Below, in pieces: positions 1 to 6,476 of a DNA stretch of 6,653 nt (positions are counted from its first letter, which is position 1; each line of letters opens with the position of its first letter). The stretch spans positions 1 through 6,653 of the forward strand of contig JAEWCT010000355.1 of NCBI GenBank assembly GCA_023390485.1, in the 5' to 3' direction. Below the pieces are notes generated by a model that was not told the DNA's origin, ran no database searches, and worked only from the letters and a program-made list of their open reading frames with translations. The stretch comes from Pseudomonadota bacterium. Its GTDB lineage: Bacteria > Pseudomonadota > Alphaproteobacteria > Rhizobiales > Hyphomicrobiaceae. The translations under genes were made by a program, and so were the position numbers.

Positions 1-1
1 A

Positions 2-316
2 CGCTATGTCGTCAATTCGTTGACGCCCGTCGGCAACGATCCGAATGCCGCCTGCCCGACGCTGATCGGCAAACGCATGGCCCCGCTTTCACCGCGCTCC
101 GCCAAGCGTCTCGTTAAGGCCGATCCGAAGCTCCAGGCCAATGGCCCGAAGCTGAAGTCGGCGGAAGCCAGCACGAACACCGGCTGGAATTCGGTCGTTT
201 CAGGTACGGTGTTCGCCTGGGGCTCCGACCCCGCCAGCGCGAGCCCCCGCAGCAAACCGCGTCAGAACAGCGCCGACGCGGCCCTCGGCGCCGTGCAGCC
301 CATCCTGAACCGCTGA
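2..316 (+). CDS. 3' end of an unrecognised gene (5' truncated by the window edge)
   Basis: The frame is open from base 2 to a TGA at 314-316 and gives about 104 residues, beginning RYVVNSLTPVGNDP and ending GAVQPILNR. A TTG at 20 could serve as a start, but the frame stays open to the window edge and codons are strongly GC3-biased, so a 5'-truncated gene is more likely. I do not recognise the family. Visible traits are a single cysteine (in NAACPTL), a lysine-rich stretch (KRLVKADPKLQANGPKLKSA), a Ser/Thr/Trp-containing middle (TNTGWNSVVSGTVFAWGSDP), and a polar tail rich in Pro, Ser, Arg and Ala. There is no transmembrane helix in the visible part. The tail looks disordered and would fit the end of a secreted or periplasmic protein, which is inference only. 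The next gene starts 131 bp downstream, so co-transcription is uncertain. Confidence 0.6.
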   Translation, partial: RYVVNSLTPVGNDPNAACPTLIGKRMAPLSPRSAKRLVKADPKLQANGPKLKSAEASTNTGWNSVVSGTVFAWGSDPASASPRSKPRQNSADAALGAVQPILNR

Positions 317-447
317 CGGCCTAGACCCGCCCCATCACCCCGGTTGCCCCTTACCCCGGTTGCGGAGACGGGGCCGGTCCGGCTATGGCTCCTCACCGGA
401 CAATTATGCTCGCGTCAAAGGCGCAAGTTCAAAAGAAAGAGATTGCA

Positions 448-735
448 ATGCCGAAGGGATACGTCATCGCCCACGCCACCGTCACGAACCCCGAGAAGTG
501 GGCTGAGTACGTGGCGAAGTCGAAGATCGCACTCGACAAGTACGAGGGCAAACCTATCGTCCGCGGTGGCCAAAGCCAGGTGATGGAAGGCAACGGAACG
601 ACGCGTAACGTCGTCCTCGAGTTCCCGAGCTACGAGCACGCGAAGGGCTACGCGACGTCGCCAGAATACGCCGAAGCGAAAGCGCTTCGCCAGGGCGCCG
701 GAACGATCGACATCACAATCGTCGAAGGCGTCTAA
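448..735 (+). CDS. DUF1330 family small protein
   Basis: This is a 95-residue protein beginning MPKGYVIAHATVTNPEKWAEY. The pattern of a small ferredoxin-like alpha/beta fold of the DUF1330 family (dimeric alpha-beta barrel group) is clear: an opening strand GYVIAHATV (residues 4-12), a helix around EKWAEYVAKSKIALDKY, then RGGQSQVMEG (39-48), the hallmark RNVVLEFPSYEHAKGYATSPEYAEAKALRQ (53-82), and a closing strand DITIVEG (88-94). Full length matches the usual 95-100 residues. No biochemical function is firmly known for this family. The ATG at 448 was chosen because the family normally begins at MPKGY and a purine-rich AAAGAAAGAGA lies just upstream; an earlier in-frame ATG at 385 would add 21 residues unlike the family. 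The TAA stop is followed by a hairpin at 743-772, then trmD 53 bp downstream. Confidence 0.9.
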   Translation: MPKGYVIAHATVTNPEKWAEYVAKSKIALDKYEGKPIVRGGQSQVMEGNGTTRNVVLEFPSYEHAKGYATSPEYAEAKALRQGAGTIDITIVEGV

Positions 736-742
736 TCACCTA

Positions 743-772
743 CCGTCATGCCGGCGAAGGACGGCATGACGG
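743..772. repeat. Perfect 11-bp inverted repeat (REP-like hairpin) between the DUF1330 gene and trmD
   Basis: CCGTCATGCCG (743-753) is the exact reverse complement of CGGCATGACGG (762-772), with an 8-nt loop, GCGAAGGA. It begins 8 bases after the DUF1330 stop. No T-run follows, so it is not a canonical intrinsic terminator; it could slow 3' decay, act as a factor-dependent end, or be one copy of a dispersed palindrome. CCGTCATGCC...GGCATGACGG arms resemble short palindromes common between genes in Hyphomicrobiales; that comparison is from memory, not from a search. Confidence 0.7.
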
Positions 773-788
773 AGTCGCGAGAGGCGTC

Positions 789-1517
789 ATGGCCCACTTC
801 CCAACGAGTGATGGACGGCCGGCATGGCGCGCACTTGTCCTAACGTTGTTTCCGGAAATGTTTCCGGGACCGCTCGACATATCGCTGCTCGGCCAGGCCC
901 GCGCTGTGAACATCTGGTCGCTTGATACGCTCCAGATCCGCGACTTCGGCCTCGGCCGCCACCGGCAAGTGGACGACACGCCCGCAGGCGGCGGAGCCGG
1001 CATGGTGCTCCGCGCCGACGTGCTTGGCCCCGCGCTCGATCATGCACAAACACTTTCACCCGCGGCTCCGCTCATCTACCTCTCACCGCGCGGCACACCG
1101 CTGACGCAGAGCCTTGTACGTGACCTGTCAGAAGGGCCGGGCGTGACATTGCTCGCGGGCCGCTTCGAAGGAATCGACCAGCGTGTGATCGATGAGAAGG
1201 GCCTCAAGGAAATTTCGATCGGCGATTATGTCCTCGCCGGAGGCGAACTCGCCGCGATGGTTCTGATCGAAGCCTGCGTCAGGCTTTTGCCGGGCGTCCT
1301 CGGAGCCTCCGAGAGCCTCACCAGCGAAAGCTTCGAGACCGGACTTCTCGAATACCCGCAGTACACCAAGCCGCGCGACTGGGAAGGCCGGTCGATTCCG
1401 GAAATTCTGCTCTCGGGCGATCATAAAAAGGTTGCAGAGTGGAGACGGCATCAGGCCGAACAGCTGACCGCCGGCCGCCGCCCGGATCTCTTGCGTCCCA
1501 CCCGGACCCCAAAGTGA
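789..1517 (+). CDS. trmD: tRNA (guanine37-N1)-methyltransferase TrmD
   Basis: TrmD uses S-adenosylmethionine to methylate N1 of G37 next to the anticodon, preventing +1 frameshifting. The 242 residues cover the whole family. Visible motifs are LTLFPEMFPG (18-27), VDDTPAGGGAGMV (61-73, the alphaproteobacterial form of DDRPYGGGPGM), LSPRGTPLTQ (98-107), AGRFEGIDQRVID (123-135) and SIGDYVLAGGELAAMVLIEACVRLLPGVLG (143-172). The middle part forms the trefoil-knot SAM site. The C-terminal domain has LLEYPQYTKPRDWEG (186-200) and LSGDHKKVAEWRRHQA (208-223). R165 aligns with E. coli catalytic Arg154. E180, in ESF, sits where E. coli has Asp169, a conservative change. The ATG is preceded by GAGAGG with a 4-base gap. 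The gene immediately upstream is DUF1330, not rimM, and the gene downstream is an L,D-transpeptidase, not rplS. Confidence 0.97.
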   Translation: MAHFPTSDGRPAWRALVLTLFPEMFPGPLDISLLGQARAVNIWSLDTLQIRDFGLGRHRQVDDTPAGGGAGMVLRADVLGPALDHAQTLSPAAPLIYLSPRGTPLTQSLVRDLSEGPGVTLLAGRFEGIDQRVIDEKGLKEISIGDYVLAGGELAAMVLIEACVRLLPGVLGASESLTSESFETGLLEYPQYTKPRDWEGRSIPEILLSGDHKKVAEWRRHQAEQLTAGRRPDLLRPTRTPK

Positions 1518-1521
1518 CACC

Positions 1522-1541
1522 GCAAGGCGCTTCGCCTTTGC
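1522..1541 (+). terminator. Possible weak hairpin just after trmD
   Basis: GCAAGGCG (1522-1529) can pair with CGCC-T-TTGC (1533-1541): eight base pairs with one bulged T and a 3-nt loop, starting four bases after the trmD stop. There is no T-run behind it, so it may be only a partial block or a processing site. The rest of the 134-bp gap to the transpeptidase start shows no clear promoter. Confidence 0.25.
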
Positions 1542-1651
1542 ATGGCCAGGATTTCTTGCGCAAATACCGCGGGGGAAAGATTCGCAGTGAGGCCGCAAGG
1601 TCTTCGCGAATAGGTCTCTCGGCACGTGCGCGTTGCCAATCGAGAGAGGCG

Positions 1652-3286
1652 ATGAAGAGCTTCAAGGATCTTCTGCTGGGTTCGTTGACCGCTGTACTTG
1701 CCGGCGGGTTGCTGATGATATCTTCAGCGCTCGCCGATGACCCGGCCCAGCCAGCCGAAGCTCCGCCCGCGCCGGCGGCCGCCGTCGAGGCGCCTGCCGT
1801 TCAAGACGACGCTGTCCTGATGGCTGTGCGAACGAAGCTTGCCGCCGAGCCTGCCGCGGACGACGAACGCGACCGCAAGGATCAAACCGCCCTCACGGAC
1901 TTCTATAAGGACCGTCACGGCGAAGCACTTTGGGTCACGGCATCCGGTCTGAAGCCCGAAGCAAAAATGCTCGCCACCGAGATCGAAAACGCGGACGCGT
2001 ATGGCCTCGACGCAACACGGTTCAAACTCCCGAACCTCGTCAATGGCGCCTTGAGCGCGACCGACACGGATTCGCTTGCCGCCGCCGAAATGCAATTCTC
2101 GAAGGCCGCTCTGCTCTATGCCCGCGACGCGCGCGGCGGCCGCATCCCCGATCCAGCGGAGATGCTGACGACGAACCTCGACCGGCGTCCGCAATGGATC
2201 GAACCCAAGGTCGTCATCGAAGCGCTAGCGGCGACGCATGGACCGGACGCCTACCTGCGCAGCCTTCAGCCGCAGCAGCCGCAGTTCGAGAAGCTGCGCC
2301 AGATTTATCTCACGATGCTGCCGAAGGACGGAAAAGCCGGGAAGCTCAGCCCGGACGCCAAACGCATTCGCGCCAACATGGAGATGTGGCGCTGGATGTG
2401 GCCCAACATGGGCGACTTCTATGTGCTGAACAACATCCCGGAGTTCATGCAGTACGTCTACAAGGCCGGGCAGGTCATTCGCTCGGAGAAGATCGTCGCC
2501 GGCCTCCTCGATAAGCAGACGACGATATTTTCACGGCCCCTGAAATACGTCGTGCTGCGCCCGGCGTGGCGCGTTCCCGAAAGCATCATGGGCAACGAGC
2601 TGTGGCCGAACCTGATCCGCGGCGGCGGCATGATGCGCCAGTACGGCTTGCAGATCGTCACCAAAAACGGCCAGCGCGCTGTCGACTATCGCAGCATCGA
2701 TTGGGCAACGAGCGACATCCGCAACTACGACGTCATCCAACCGCCGGGTCCGAAGAGCGTGCTCGGCCATGTCAAGTTCTCGTTCCCGAGCCAGCACACG
2801 ATCTACATGCACGACACACCGGACAAATGGATGTTCAAGCCCGCCCAGCGCACGCTGAGCCATGGCTGCCTGCGCGTCTGGAAGCCGATGCAGCTGGCCG
2901 AGCTTATCCTCAAGGAAGACAAAGGCTGGGATCCGGAAAAGATCGCCGAGCTTGACCGGTCGGGTCCGCTGAACAACGAGATCCCAATCAACAAGGAAAT
3001 CCCGATCCATCTCGTCTATTTCACGGCATGGGTCGGCGAGGACGGCAAGCTAAAAACCTTCCGCGACGTCTACGGTCACGAGAAACGCGTGACGCAGGCG
3101 CTCGATGGCCAATGGGAAAAGATTAACAAGGGCCGTGATCACCTGGCGCCGGTCGAGCCATCGTTTAACCCGTCCGCGGTCGCTGCGCGCGGCCAGAACA
3201 TCGACGGCGATTACGTTCCATCGTCCAAGCGTAAAAGCGCCAACGTCGGCGACATGATCGGCAATGCCTTGGGCCTCAGCTACTGA
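1652..3286 (+). CDS. Secreted L,D-transpeptidase of the YcbB/LdtD type (YkuD catalytic domain)
   Basis: L,D-transpeptidases make 3-3 cross-links in peptidoglycan or anchor proteins to it in the periplasm. The 544-residue protein starts with a signal peptide (K2/K5, hydrophobic LLLGSLTAVLAGGLLMISSALA, likely cleavage after ALA at 28), then a Pro/Ala-rich linker (30-50). An N-terminal scaffold region follows (about 80-225: FYKDRHGEALWV, LLYARDARGGRIP). The family segment RIRANMEMWRWM...FYVLNNIPEFMQYVY (238-270) leads into the YkuD domain (about 256-460), with YVVLRPAWRVPESIMGNELWP and the catalytic motif SHGCLRV: Cys406, His404, with His387 in MHDTP. The usual internal peptidoglycan-binding module before RIRANMERW is not recognisable. 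A basic tail of about 70 residues follows. The ATG at 1652 follows GAGAGAGG and begins the signal peptide; upstream in-frame starts overlap trmD and would bury it. Confidence 0.93.
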   Translation: MKSFKDLLLGSLTAVLAGGLLMISSALADDPAQPAEAPPAPAAAVEAPAVQDDAVLMAVRTKLAAEPAADDERDRKDQTALTDFYKDRHGEALWVTASGLKPEAKMLATEIENADAYGLDATRFKLPNLVNGALSATDTDSLAAAEMQFSKAALLYARDARGGRIPDPAEMLTTNLDRRPQWIEPKVVIEALAATHGPDAYLRSLQPQQPQFEKLRQIYLTMLPKDGKAGKLSPDAKRIRANMEMWRWMWPNMGDFYVLNNIPEFMQYVYKAGQVIRSEKIVAGLLDKQTTIFSRPLKYVVLRPAWRVPESIMGNELWPNLIRGGGMMRQYGLQIVTKNGQRAVDYRSIDWATSDIRNYDVIQPPGPKSVLGHVKFSFPSQHTIYMHDTPDKWMFKPAQRTLSHGCLRVWKPMQLAELILKEDKGWDPEKIAELDRSGPLNNEIPINKEIPIHLVYFTAWVGEDGKLKTFRDVYGHEKRVTQALDGQWEKINKGRDHLAPVEPSFNPSAVAARGQNIDGDYVPSSKRKSANVGDMIGNALGLSY

Positions 3287-3292
3287 GACCCC

Positions 3293-3361
3293 GCCCGTCG
3301 GGCCGCTCGCCGTTTCATCCCGATCAAAGGGCAGAACGGCGCATGGCCCCGATAGGGGCTT
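3293..3361. terminator. Hairpin-rich gap between convergent genes (possible terminator region)
   Basis: The 94-bp gap between the converging transpeptidase and YdeI-like genes holds several short GC-rich dyads: GCCC-gtc-GGGC (3293-3303), CGCCGTT/AACGGCG arms (3308-3314 and 3335-3341, enclosing a CCC/GGG pair), and GCCCC-gata-GGGGC-TT (3346-3361). None has a long T-run on either strand, so no single one is a convincing intrinsic terminator, but the position suits ending transcripts from both sides. Confidence 0.3.
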
Positions 3362-3380
3362 GGGTCGCAGCCGGGCCGGC

Positions 3381-3695
3381 CTATCGGCGGTCCTTTCCCT
3401 TCTTGTCGATCAGCACCGCCTGTTGCCACCGGCCTGGCGCCTTATCGGTGCGGTGAATGCAACCCGCCCAGCAGCAAGGTCGCTTCTTTCCTTCCAGCAG
3501 TTCGTCGCAGGTCCGTTCGATACGACGTTGGCGCGTCGTCGCCTGTTTCGCGTCATCGACCCAGCAAATGAACTCATTCCGGCCGAGCGGCGTGAGGTTT
3601 TCCCATAGCGTCAAGACCTTCGGATTTGATCGCACTGCCGCCTGAAGGTCTTCACCTGCCTCGTGGACGGTGCCATGGGAGAACGCGTTAGTCAC
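3381..3695 (-). CDS. Small YdeI/OmpD-associated-type protein
   Basis: Read on the minus strand from GTG at 3695 to TAG at 3381, this gives 104 residues. The core, LWENLTPLGRNEFICWVDDAK (30-50), RRIERTCDELLEGKKRPCCW (58-76) and GCIHR (78-82), matches the C-terminal segment of the YdeI/OmpD-associated (OmdA, bacteriocin-protection) proteins as I know them. That family is often about 190 residues, so this is a short, single-domain form; its biochemical role is not established. C74, C75, C79 and H81 form a cluster that could bind metal or be redox-active, which is inference. GTG 3695 is preferred because GGAGG (complement of 3700-3704) sits four bases upstream and the product then starts MTNAFSHGTVHE. 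An alternative ATG at 3731 or GTG at 3740 would add 12-15 residues without a good ribosome site. It converges on the transpeptidase gene and diverges from rplS. Confidence 0.78.
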   Translation of the reverse strand: MTNAFSHGTVHEAGEDLQAAVRSNPKVLTLWENLTPLGRNEFICWVDDAKQATTRQRRIERTCDELLEGKKRPCCWAGCIHRTDKAPGRWQQAVLIDKKGKDRR

Positions 3696-3778
3696 ATGGC
3701 CTCCGGGCGAGCTCACCTGAGCCGAGTTCATCGCCGCCACGAAGATCGGCGACTTTCGACTCTGCCTCCCAAGTCAAG

Positions 3779-3811
3779 GAATGTCCATGATGGGGGCGAA
3801 GGCAGACATTC
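3779..3811. repeat. 7-bp inverted repeat in the gap between the YdeI-like gene and rplS
   Basis: GAATGTC (3779-3785) is mirrored by GACATTC (3805-3811) around a 19-nt purine-rich loop. It lies in the 294-bp divergent region 3696-3989, which should contain the promoters of both flanking genes. It might be a regulator site or a worn copy of an intergenic repeat; the sequence alone does not decide. Confidence 0.3.
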
Positions 3812-3896
3812 ACACTGAGACACTAGGGGGGCTTGGGCCCACTCGACAAAACCAGCCTCTTCCGCTATCACCCGGCCAACAACAATTCCCTCAAAC

Positions 3897-3916
3897 GGGT
3901 TGCCCTTAAGGGTTGC
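3897..3916 (+). repeat. CCCTTAAGGG palindrome with flanking GGGTTGC repeats in the rplS leader
   Basis: CCCTTAAGGG (3903-3912) is a perfect 10-bp palindrome, and GGGTTGC occurs twice at 13-bp spacing (3897-3903 and 3910-3916), overlapping it. This is 74-93 bp upstream of the rplS start, where a leader or regulator site could lie. No promoter boxes near the consensus could be assigned with confidence. Confidence 0.3.
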
Positions 3917-3989
3917 ATGACCGGTTCGGGTCCTGATGGACGCCAAGCCGATCCTCTGCGTCATCAAAAAACGAAATGGAATCAACAAG

Positions 3990-4688
3990 ATGAACATTAT
4001 CCAGCAGCTCGAGCGCGAGCAGATGGACGCCGTCCTCGCGAAGCGCGGCGTTCCCGAATTCGGTCCCGGCGATACCGTCAAGGTGATGGTCAAGGTCATC
4101 GAGGCCGCTGAAGCCGACCCGAAGGACAAGAAGAAGAAGGCCACCGTCAAAGAGGCGACCGTCCGCTTCCAGGCTTACGAAGGCGTCGTGATCGCCCGTT
4201 CGGGTGCCGGCCTCAACGAGAACTTTACCGTTCGCAAGATTTCCTATGGCGAAGGCGTCGAACGCGTCTTCCCGGTCTATTCGCCCTACATCGCCGAGAT
4301 CGAAGTCGTCCGCCGCGGCAAGGTTCGCCGCGCCAAGCTTTACTATCTCCGCGGACGTCGCGGTAAGGCCGCTCGTATTTTCGAACGCACGGACGCACGC
4401 GCACGCCGCCTCAACGCCGCCTGGAAGGGCTTCAAGAAGCCGAAGGGCGAGGCCGAGGATCTGACGCAGATCAAGGGCATCGATATCGACCTGCAGAACC
4501 GCCTGAAGCAGCTCAACTGCTACAAGGTCGAGCAGATCGCCAACCTGTCGGACGAAGATATCGCCAACCTCGACGAAACCCTGACCCTGAAGGGCGCCAT
4601 CGAGAAGCAGGACTGGGTTGGACAGGCACAGCGCCTTCTCGCCGAGCTGACCGCTGGCGAAGTTCCGGCTGAAGAAGCCAAAGCTTGA
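3990..4688 (+). CDS. rplS: 50S ribosomal protein L19 with an internal insertion and a C-terminal extension domain
   Basis: L19 sits at the 30S-50S interface of the large subunit. The core is unmistakable: [13 protein letters not shown] (1-13), [13 protein letters not shown] (24-36), [41 protein letters not shown] (59-99) and [25 protein letters not shown] (106-130). Usual length is about 115-130 residues; this one has 232. About 17 extra residues, with a DPKDKKKK run, lie in the first beta hairpin (38-57). After the core comes a charged linker (131-156) and a domain at 157-220 ([20 protein letters not shown]...[21 protein letters not shown]) resembling the helix-hairpin-helix-like tails of some alphaproteobacterial L21 and NuoE proteins. 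ATG 3990 was chosen since MNIIQQLE is the standard start; an in-frame ATG at 3936 adds 18 non-family residues. The gene stands alone and ends in a strong terminator. Confidence 0.96.
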   Translation: MNIIQQLEREQMDAVLAKRGVPEFGPGDTVKVMVKVIEAAEADPKDKKKKATVKEATVRFQAYEGVVIARSGAGLNENFTVRKISYGEGVERVFPVYSPYIAEIEVVRRGKVRRAKLYYLRGRRGKAARIFERTDARARRLNAAWKGFKKPKGEAEDLTQIKGIDIDLQNRLKQLNCYKVEQIANLSDEDIANLDETLTLKGAIEKQDWVGQAQRLLAELTAGEVPAEEAKA

Positions 4689-4715
4689 TCCGAGCTGATC
4701 GAGGCTGATTTTTTC

Positions 4716-4747
4716 AAGCGCCGGGGAATTTCTCCGGCGCTTTTTTT
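4716..4747 (+). terminator. Strong rho-independent terminator of rplS
   Basis: AAGCGCCGG (4716-4724) pairs perfectly with CCGGCGCTT (4734-4742). The stem can extend by a G-T and a G-C pair to leave a 5-nt loop (AATTT). The T-run 4741-4747 follows directly. It begins 28 bases after the rplS stop, showing that rplS transcription ends before map. Confidence 0.95.
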
Positions 4748-4845
4748 ATGCCTGTGGTGATGCACAGAGACGCAAGGTATTTTGCCGGCGATCGTTTCGC
4801 ACTAGATTGAAAGCGTTAGCACCGTCCGACGTGGCGTGGAGTAGT

Positions 4846-5679
4846 ATGTCGAACATCGAAGTATCCAAAACGGCCAGTCGCGACGGCAAGATTCCGCTGC
4901 ACGGTCCCGAGGCGTTTGCCGCCATGCGCAAGGCTGGCCGGCTCGCCGCCGAAGCGCTCGACATGCTCGTTCCGATCGTCCAGCCCGGCGTCACGACGGC
5001 GGAGATCGACGAGCTGGTCCTTTCGTTCGCGCTCGACCACGGCGCCATTCCCGCGACACTCAATTACCGCGGCTATCGCTATGCGACCTGCACGTCGATC
5101 AACCATGTCGTCTGCCACGGTATGCCGAACGACAAGCCGTTGAAGCCGGGCGACATCGTCAACATCGACGTCACCCTCATCGTCGATGGCTGGCACGGCG
5201 ACACGAGCCGCATGTATTCGGTCGGCGATGTTTCGCGCCGGGCCGAGCGCTTGATGTACGTGACCTATGAATCGCTGATGCGCGGCATCGCCGTCGTGAA
5301 ACCCGGCAACACCACTGGCGACATCGGCGCCGCGATTCAGCGTTATGCCGAGGGCGAGCGCTGCAGCGTTGTCCGCGACTTCTGCGGTCATGGCCTCGGC
5401 CGCGTCTTCCACGATCGGCCGAACATCCTGCATTACGGCGAGCCGGGCGAAGGCACCGTGCTTGAACCGGGGATGCTGTTTACGATCGAGCCGATGATCA
5501 ATCTCGGCAAGCCGCATGTAAAAATACTGGCGGATGGCTGGACAGCCGTGACTCGCGACCGCGAGCTTTCCGCCCAGTTCGAGCACACCGTGGGCGTCAC
5601 CGAAACCGGCTGCGAGATTTTCACCGAAAGCCCCGCCGGATATCATTTCCCGCCAAACGGCATCCGCGCCGCCGCTTGA
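4846..5679 (+). CDS. map: Type I methionine aminopeptidase
   Basis: This is the cytosolic metallo-enzyme that removes the initiator Met from nascent proteins with a small second residue. The 277-residue protein has the complete pita-bread fold signature. The substrate-contacting His is H91 in VCHGMP. The metal ligands are D108 (VNIDVT), D119 (WHGDTS), H182 (CGHGLGRVFHD), E215 (FTIEPM) and E246 (AQFEHT), with H189 as the second active-site His. All expected ligands are present, so it should be active. Compared with the E. coli enzyme it has about 12 extra N-terminal residues before the conserved GPEAFAAMRKAGRLAAEAL and a short Pro/Gly/Ala tail. ATG 4846 is preferred, with GGAG four bases upstream; an in-frame TTG at 4807 has no comparable site. 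It is followed by radC after only 8 bases, suggesting one transcript. Confidence 0.97.
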   Translation: MSNIEVSKTASRDGKIPLHGPEAFAAMRKAGRLAAEALDMLVPIVQPGVTTAEIDELVLSFALDHGAIPATLNYRGYRYATCTSINHVVCHGMPNDKPLKPGDIVNIDVTLIVDGWHGDTSRMYSVGDVSRRAERLMYVTYESLMRGIAVVKPGNTTGDIGAAIQRYAEGERCSVVRDFCGHGLGRVFHDRPNILHYGEPGEGTVLEPGMLFTIEPMINLGKPHVKILADGWTAVTRDRELSAQFEHTVGVTETGCEIFTESPAGYHFPPNGIRAAA

Positions 5680-5687
5680 TGGAGTGA

Positions 5688-6476
5688 ATGTCGATGTCGC
5701 GCTCCGATGGATTTCGCGACAAGACAAGCGCTGCCGAGCAATCGACATTCTTTTCCCTCACGCAGGAAGAGAAGCCCAAAGCCAAAGGCGAAGAAAAAAA
5801 CGCGCCTGACGATAAGGCGGGCCATCGCCGCCGTCTGCGCGACCGTTTCCAGAACGGCGGCGCTGACGCCGTACCCGATTACGAACTTCTCGAAATGATC
5901 CTCTTCCGCGCCTTCCCGCGGATCGACACGAAGCCGATCGCGAAGCGCCTGCTCGCGAAATTCGGGTCGTTCGCGGACGTCGTCTCGGCTCCGGCCGAGC
6001 GCTTAAAGGAAGTCGAAGGTATCGGCGACCGCGCCGTCGAAGAACTGAAGCTGATCAAGGCCGCGGCTGAACGGCTGACCAAAGGACAGATCGTTGCCCG
6101 GCCCGCGCTTTCGTCATGGAATGGCGTGCTCGATTACTTGCGCCTGGTGCAAGGCTTCGAAACGCGCGAGCAGTTCCGCATCCTGTTTCTCGACAAGAAG
6201 AACCAGCTCATTGCCGACGAAGTGCAGGGACGCGGCACCGTCGATCACACACCCGTCTACGTGCGCGAGGTCGTGAAGCGTGCGCTCGAACTCTCCGCCA
6301 GCGCCATCATCCTCGTGCACAACCATCCCTCGGGCGATCCGACGCCGTCGCGCGCCGACATCGACATGACCAAACAGATCATCGATGCATCCCGCCCGCT
6401 CGGCGTCGCCGTCCACGATCACATCATCGTCGGCCGCAACGGCCACGCGAGTTTGAAGGCGTTGCGGTTGATTTAG
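5688..6476 (+). CDS. radC: RadC family JAMM/MPN+ domain protein
   Basis: RadC proteins carry a zinc-metalloprotease-like JAMM domain. The original DNA-repair role is disputed and the true substrate is unknown. The 262 residues begin with a charged, low-complexity region (1-42). A UPF0758-type N-terminal domain follows ([10 protein letters not shown] 45-54, [26 protein letters not shown] 64-89) with a helix-hairpin-helix motif [16 protein letters not shown] (106-121). The JAMM domain runs from about 140 to 262 with H211-x-H213-x7-S221-x2-D224 ([14 protein letters not shown]), HDHIIVG (243-249) and E178 in ADEVQGRG as the probable catalytic Glu. All metal-site residues are present. Two ATGs compete: 5688, only 3 bases after GGAG, and 5694, 9 bases after it; the second gives a better ribosome spacing, so the true protein may be two residues shorter. 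It lies 8 bases after map. Confidence 0.95.
   Translation: MSMSRSDGFRDKTSAAEQSTFFSLTQEEKPKAKGEEKNAPDDKAGHRRRLRDRFQNGGADAVPDYELLEMILFRAFPRIDTKPIAKRLLAKFGSFADVVSAPAERLKEVEGIGDRAVEELKLIKAAAERLTKGQIVARPALSSWNGVLDYLRLVQGFETREQFRILFLDKKNQLIADEVQGRGTVDHTPVYVREVVKRALELSASAIILVHNHPSGDPTPSRADIDMTKQIIDASRPLGVAVHDHIIVGRNGHASLKALRLI

Noticed and set aside
3833..3989. Longer L19 start at 3936 or a leader peptide ahead of rplS
   Set aside because: The residues before MNIIQQLE do not match L19 N-termini and no good ribosome site precedes the earlier ATG.
4782..4808. Possible map promoter TTGCCG (4782-4787) with TAGATT (4803-4808)
   Set aside because: The spacer is only 15 bp and both boxes are weak matches; a promoter must lie between the rplS terminator and map, but this pair cannot be told from chance.
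4816..5748. Long minus-strand open frame of about 310 residues opposite map
   Set aside because: It is the antisense shadow of a high-GC gene; it shows no family motif, while map has every catalytic residue.
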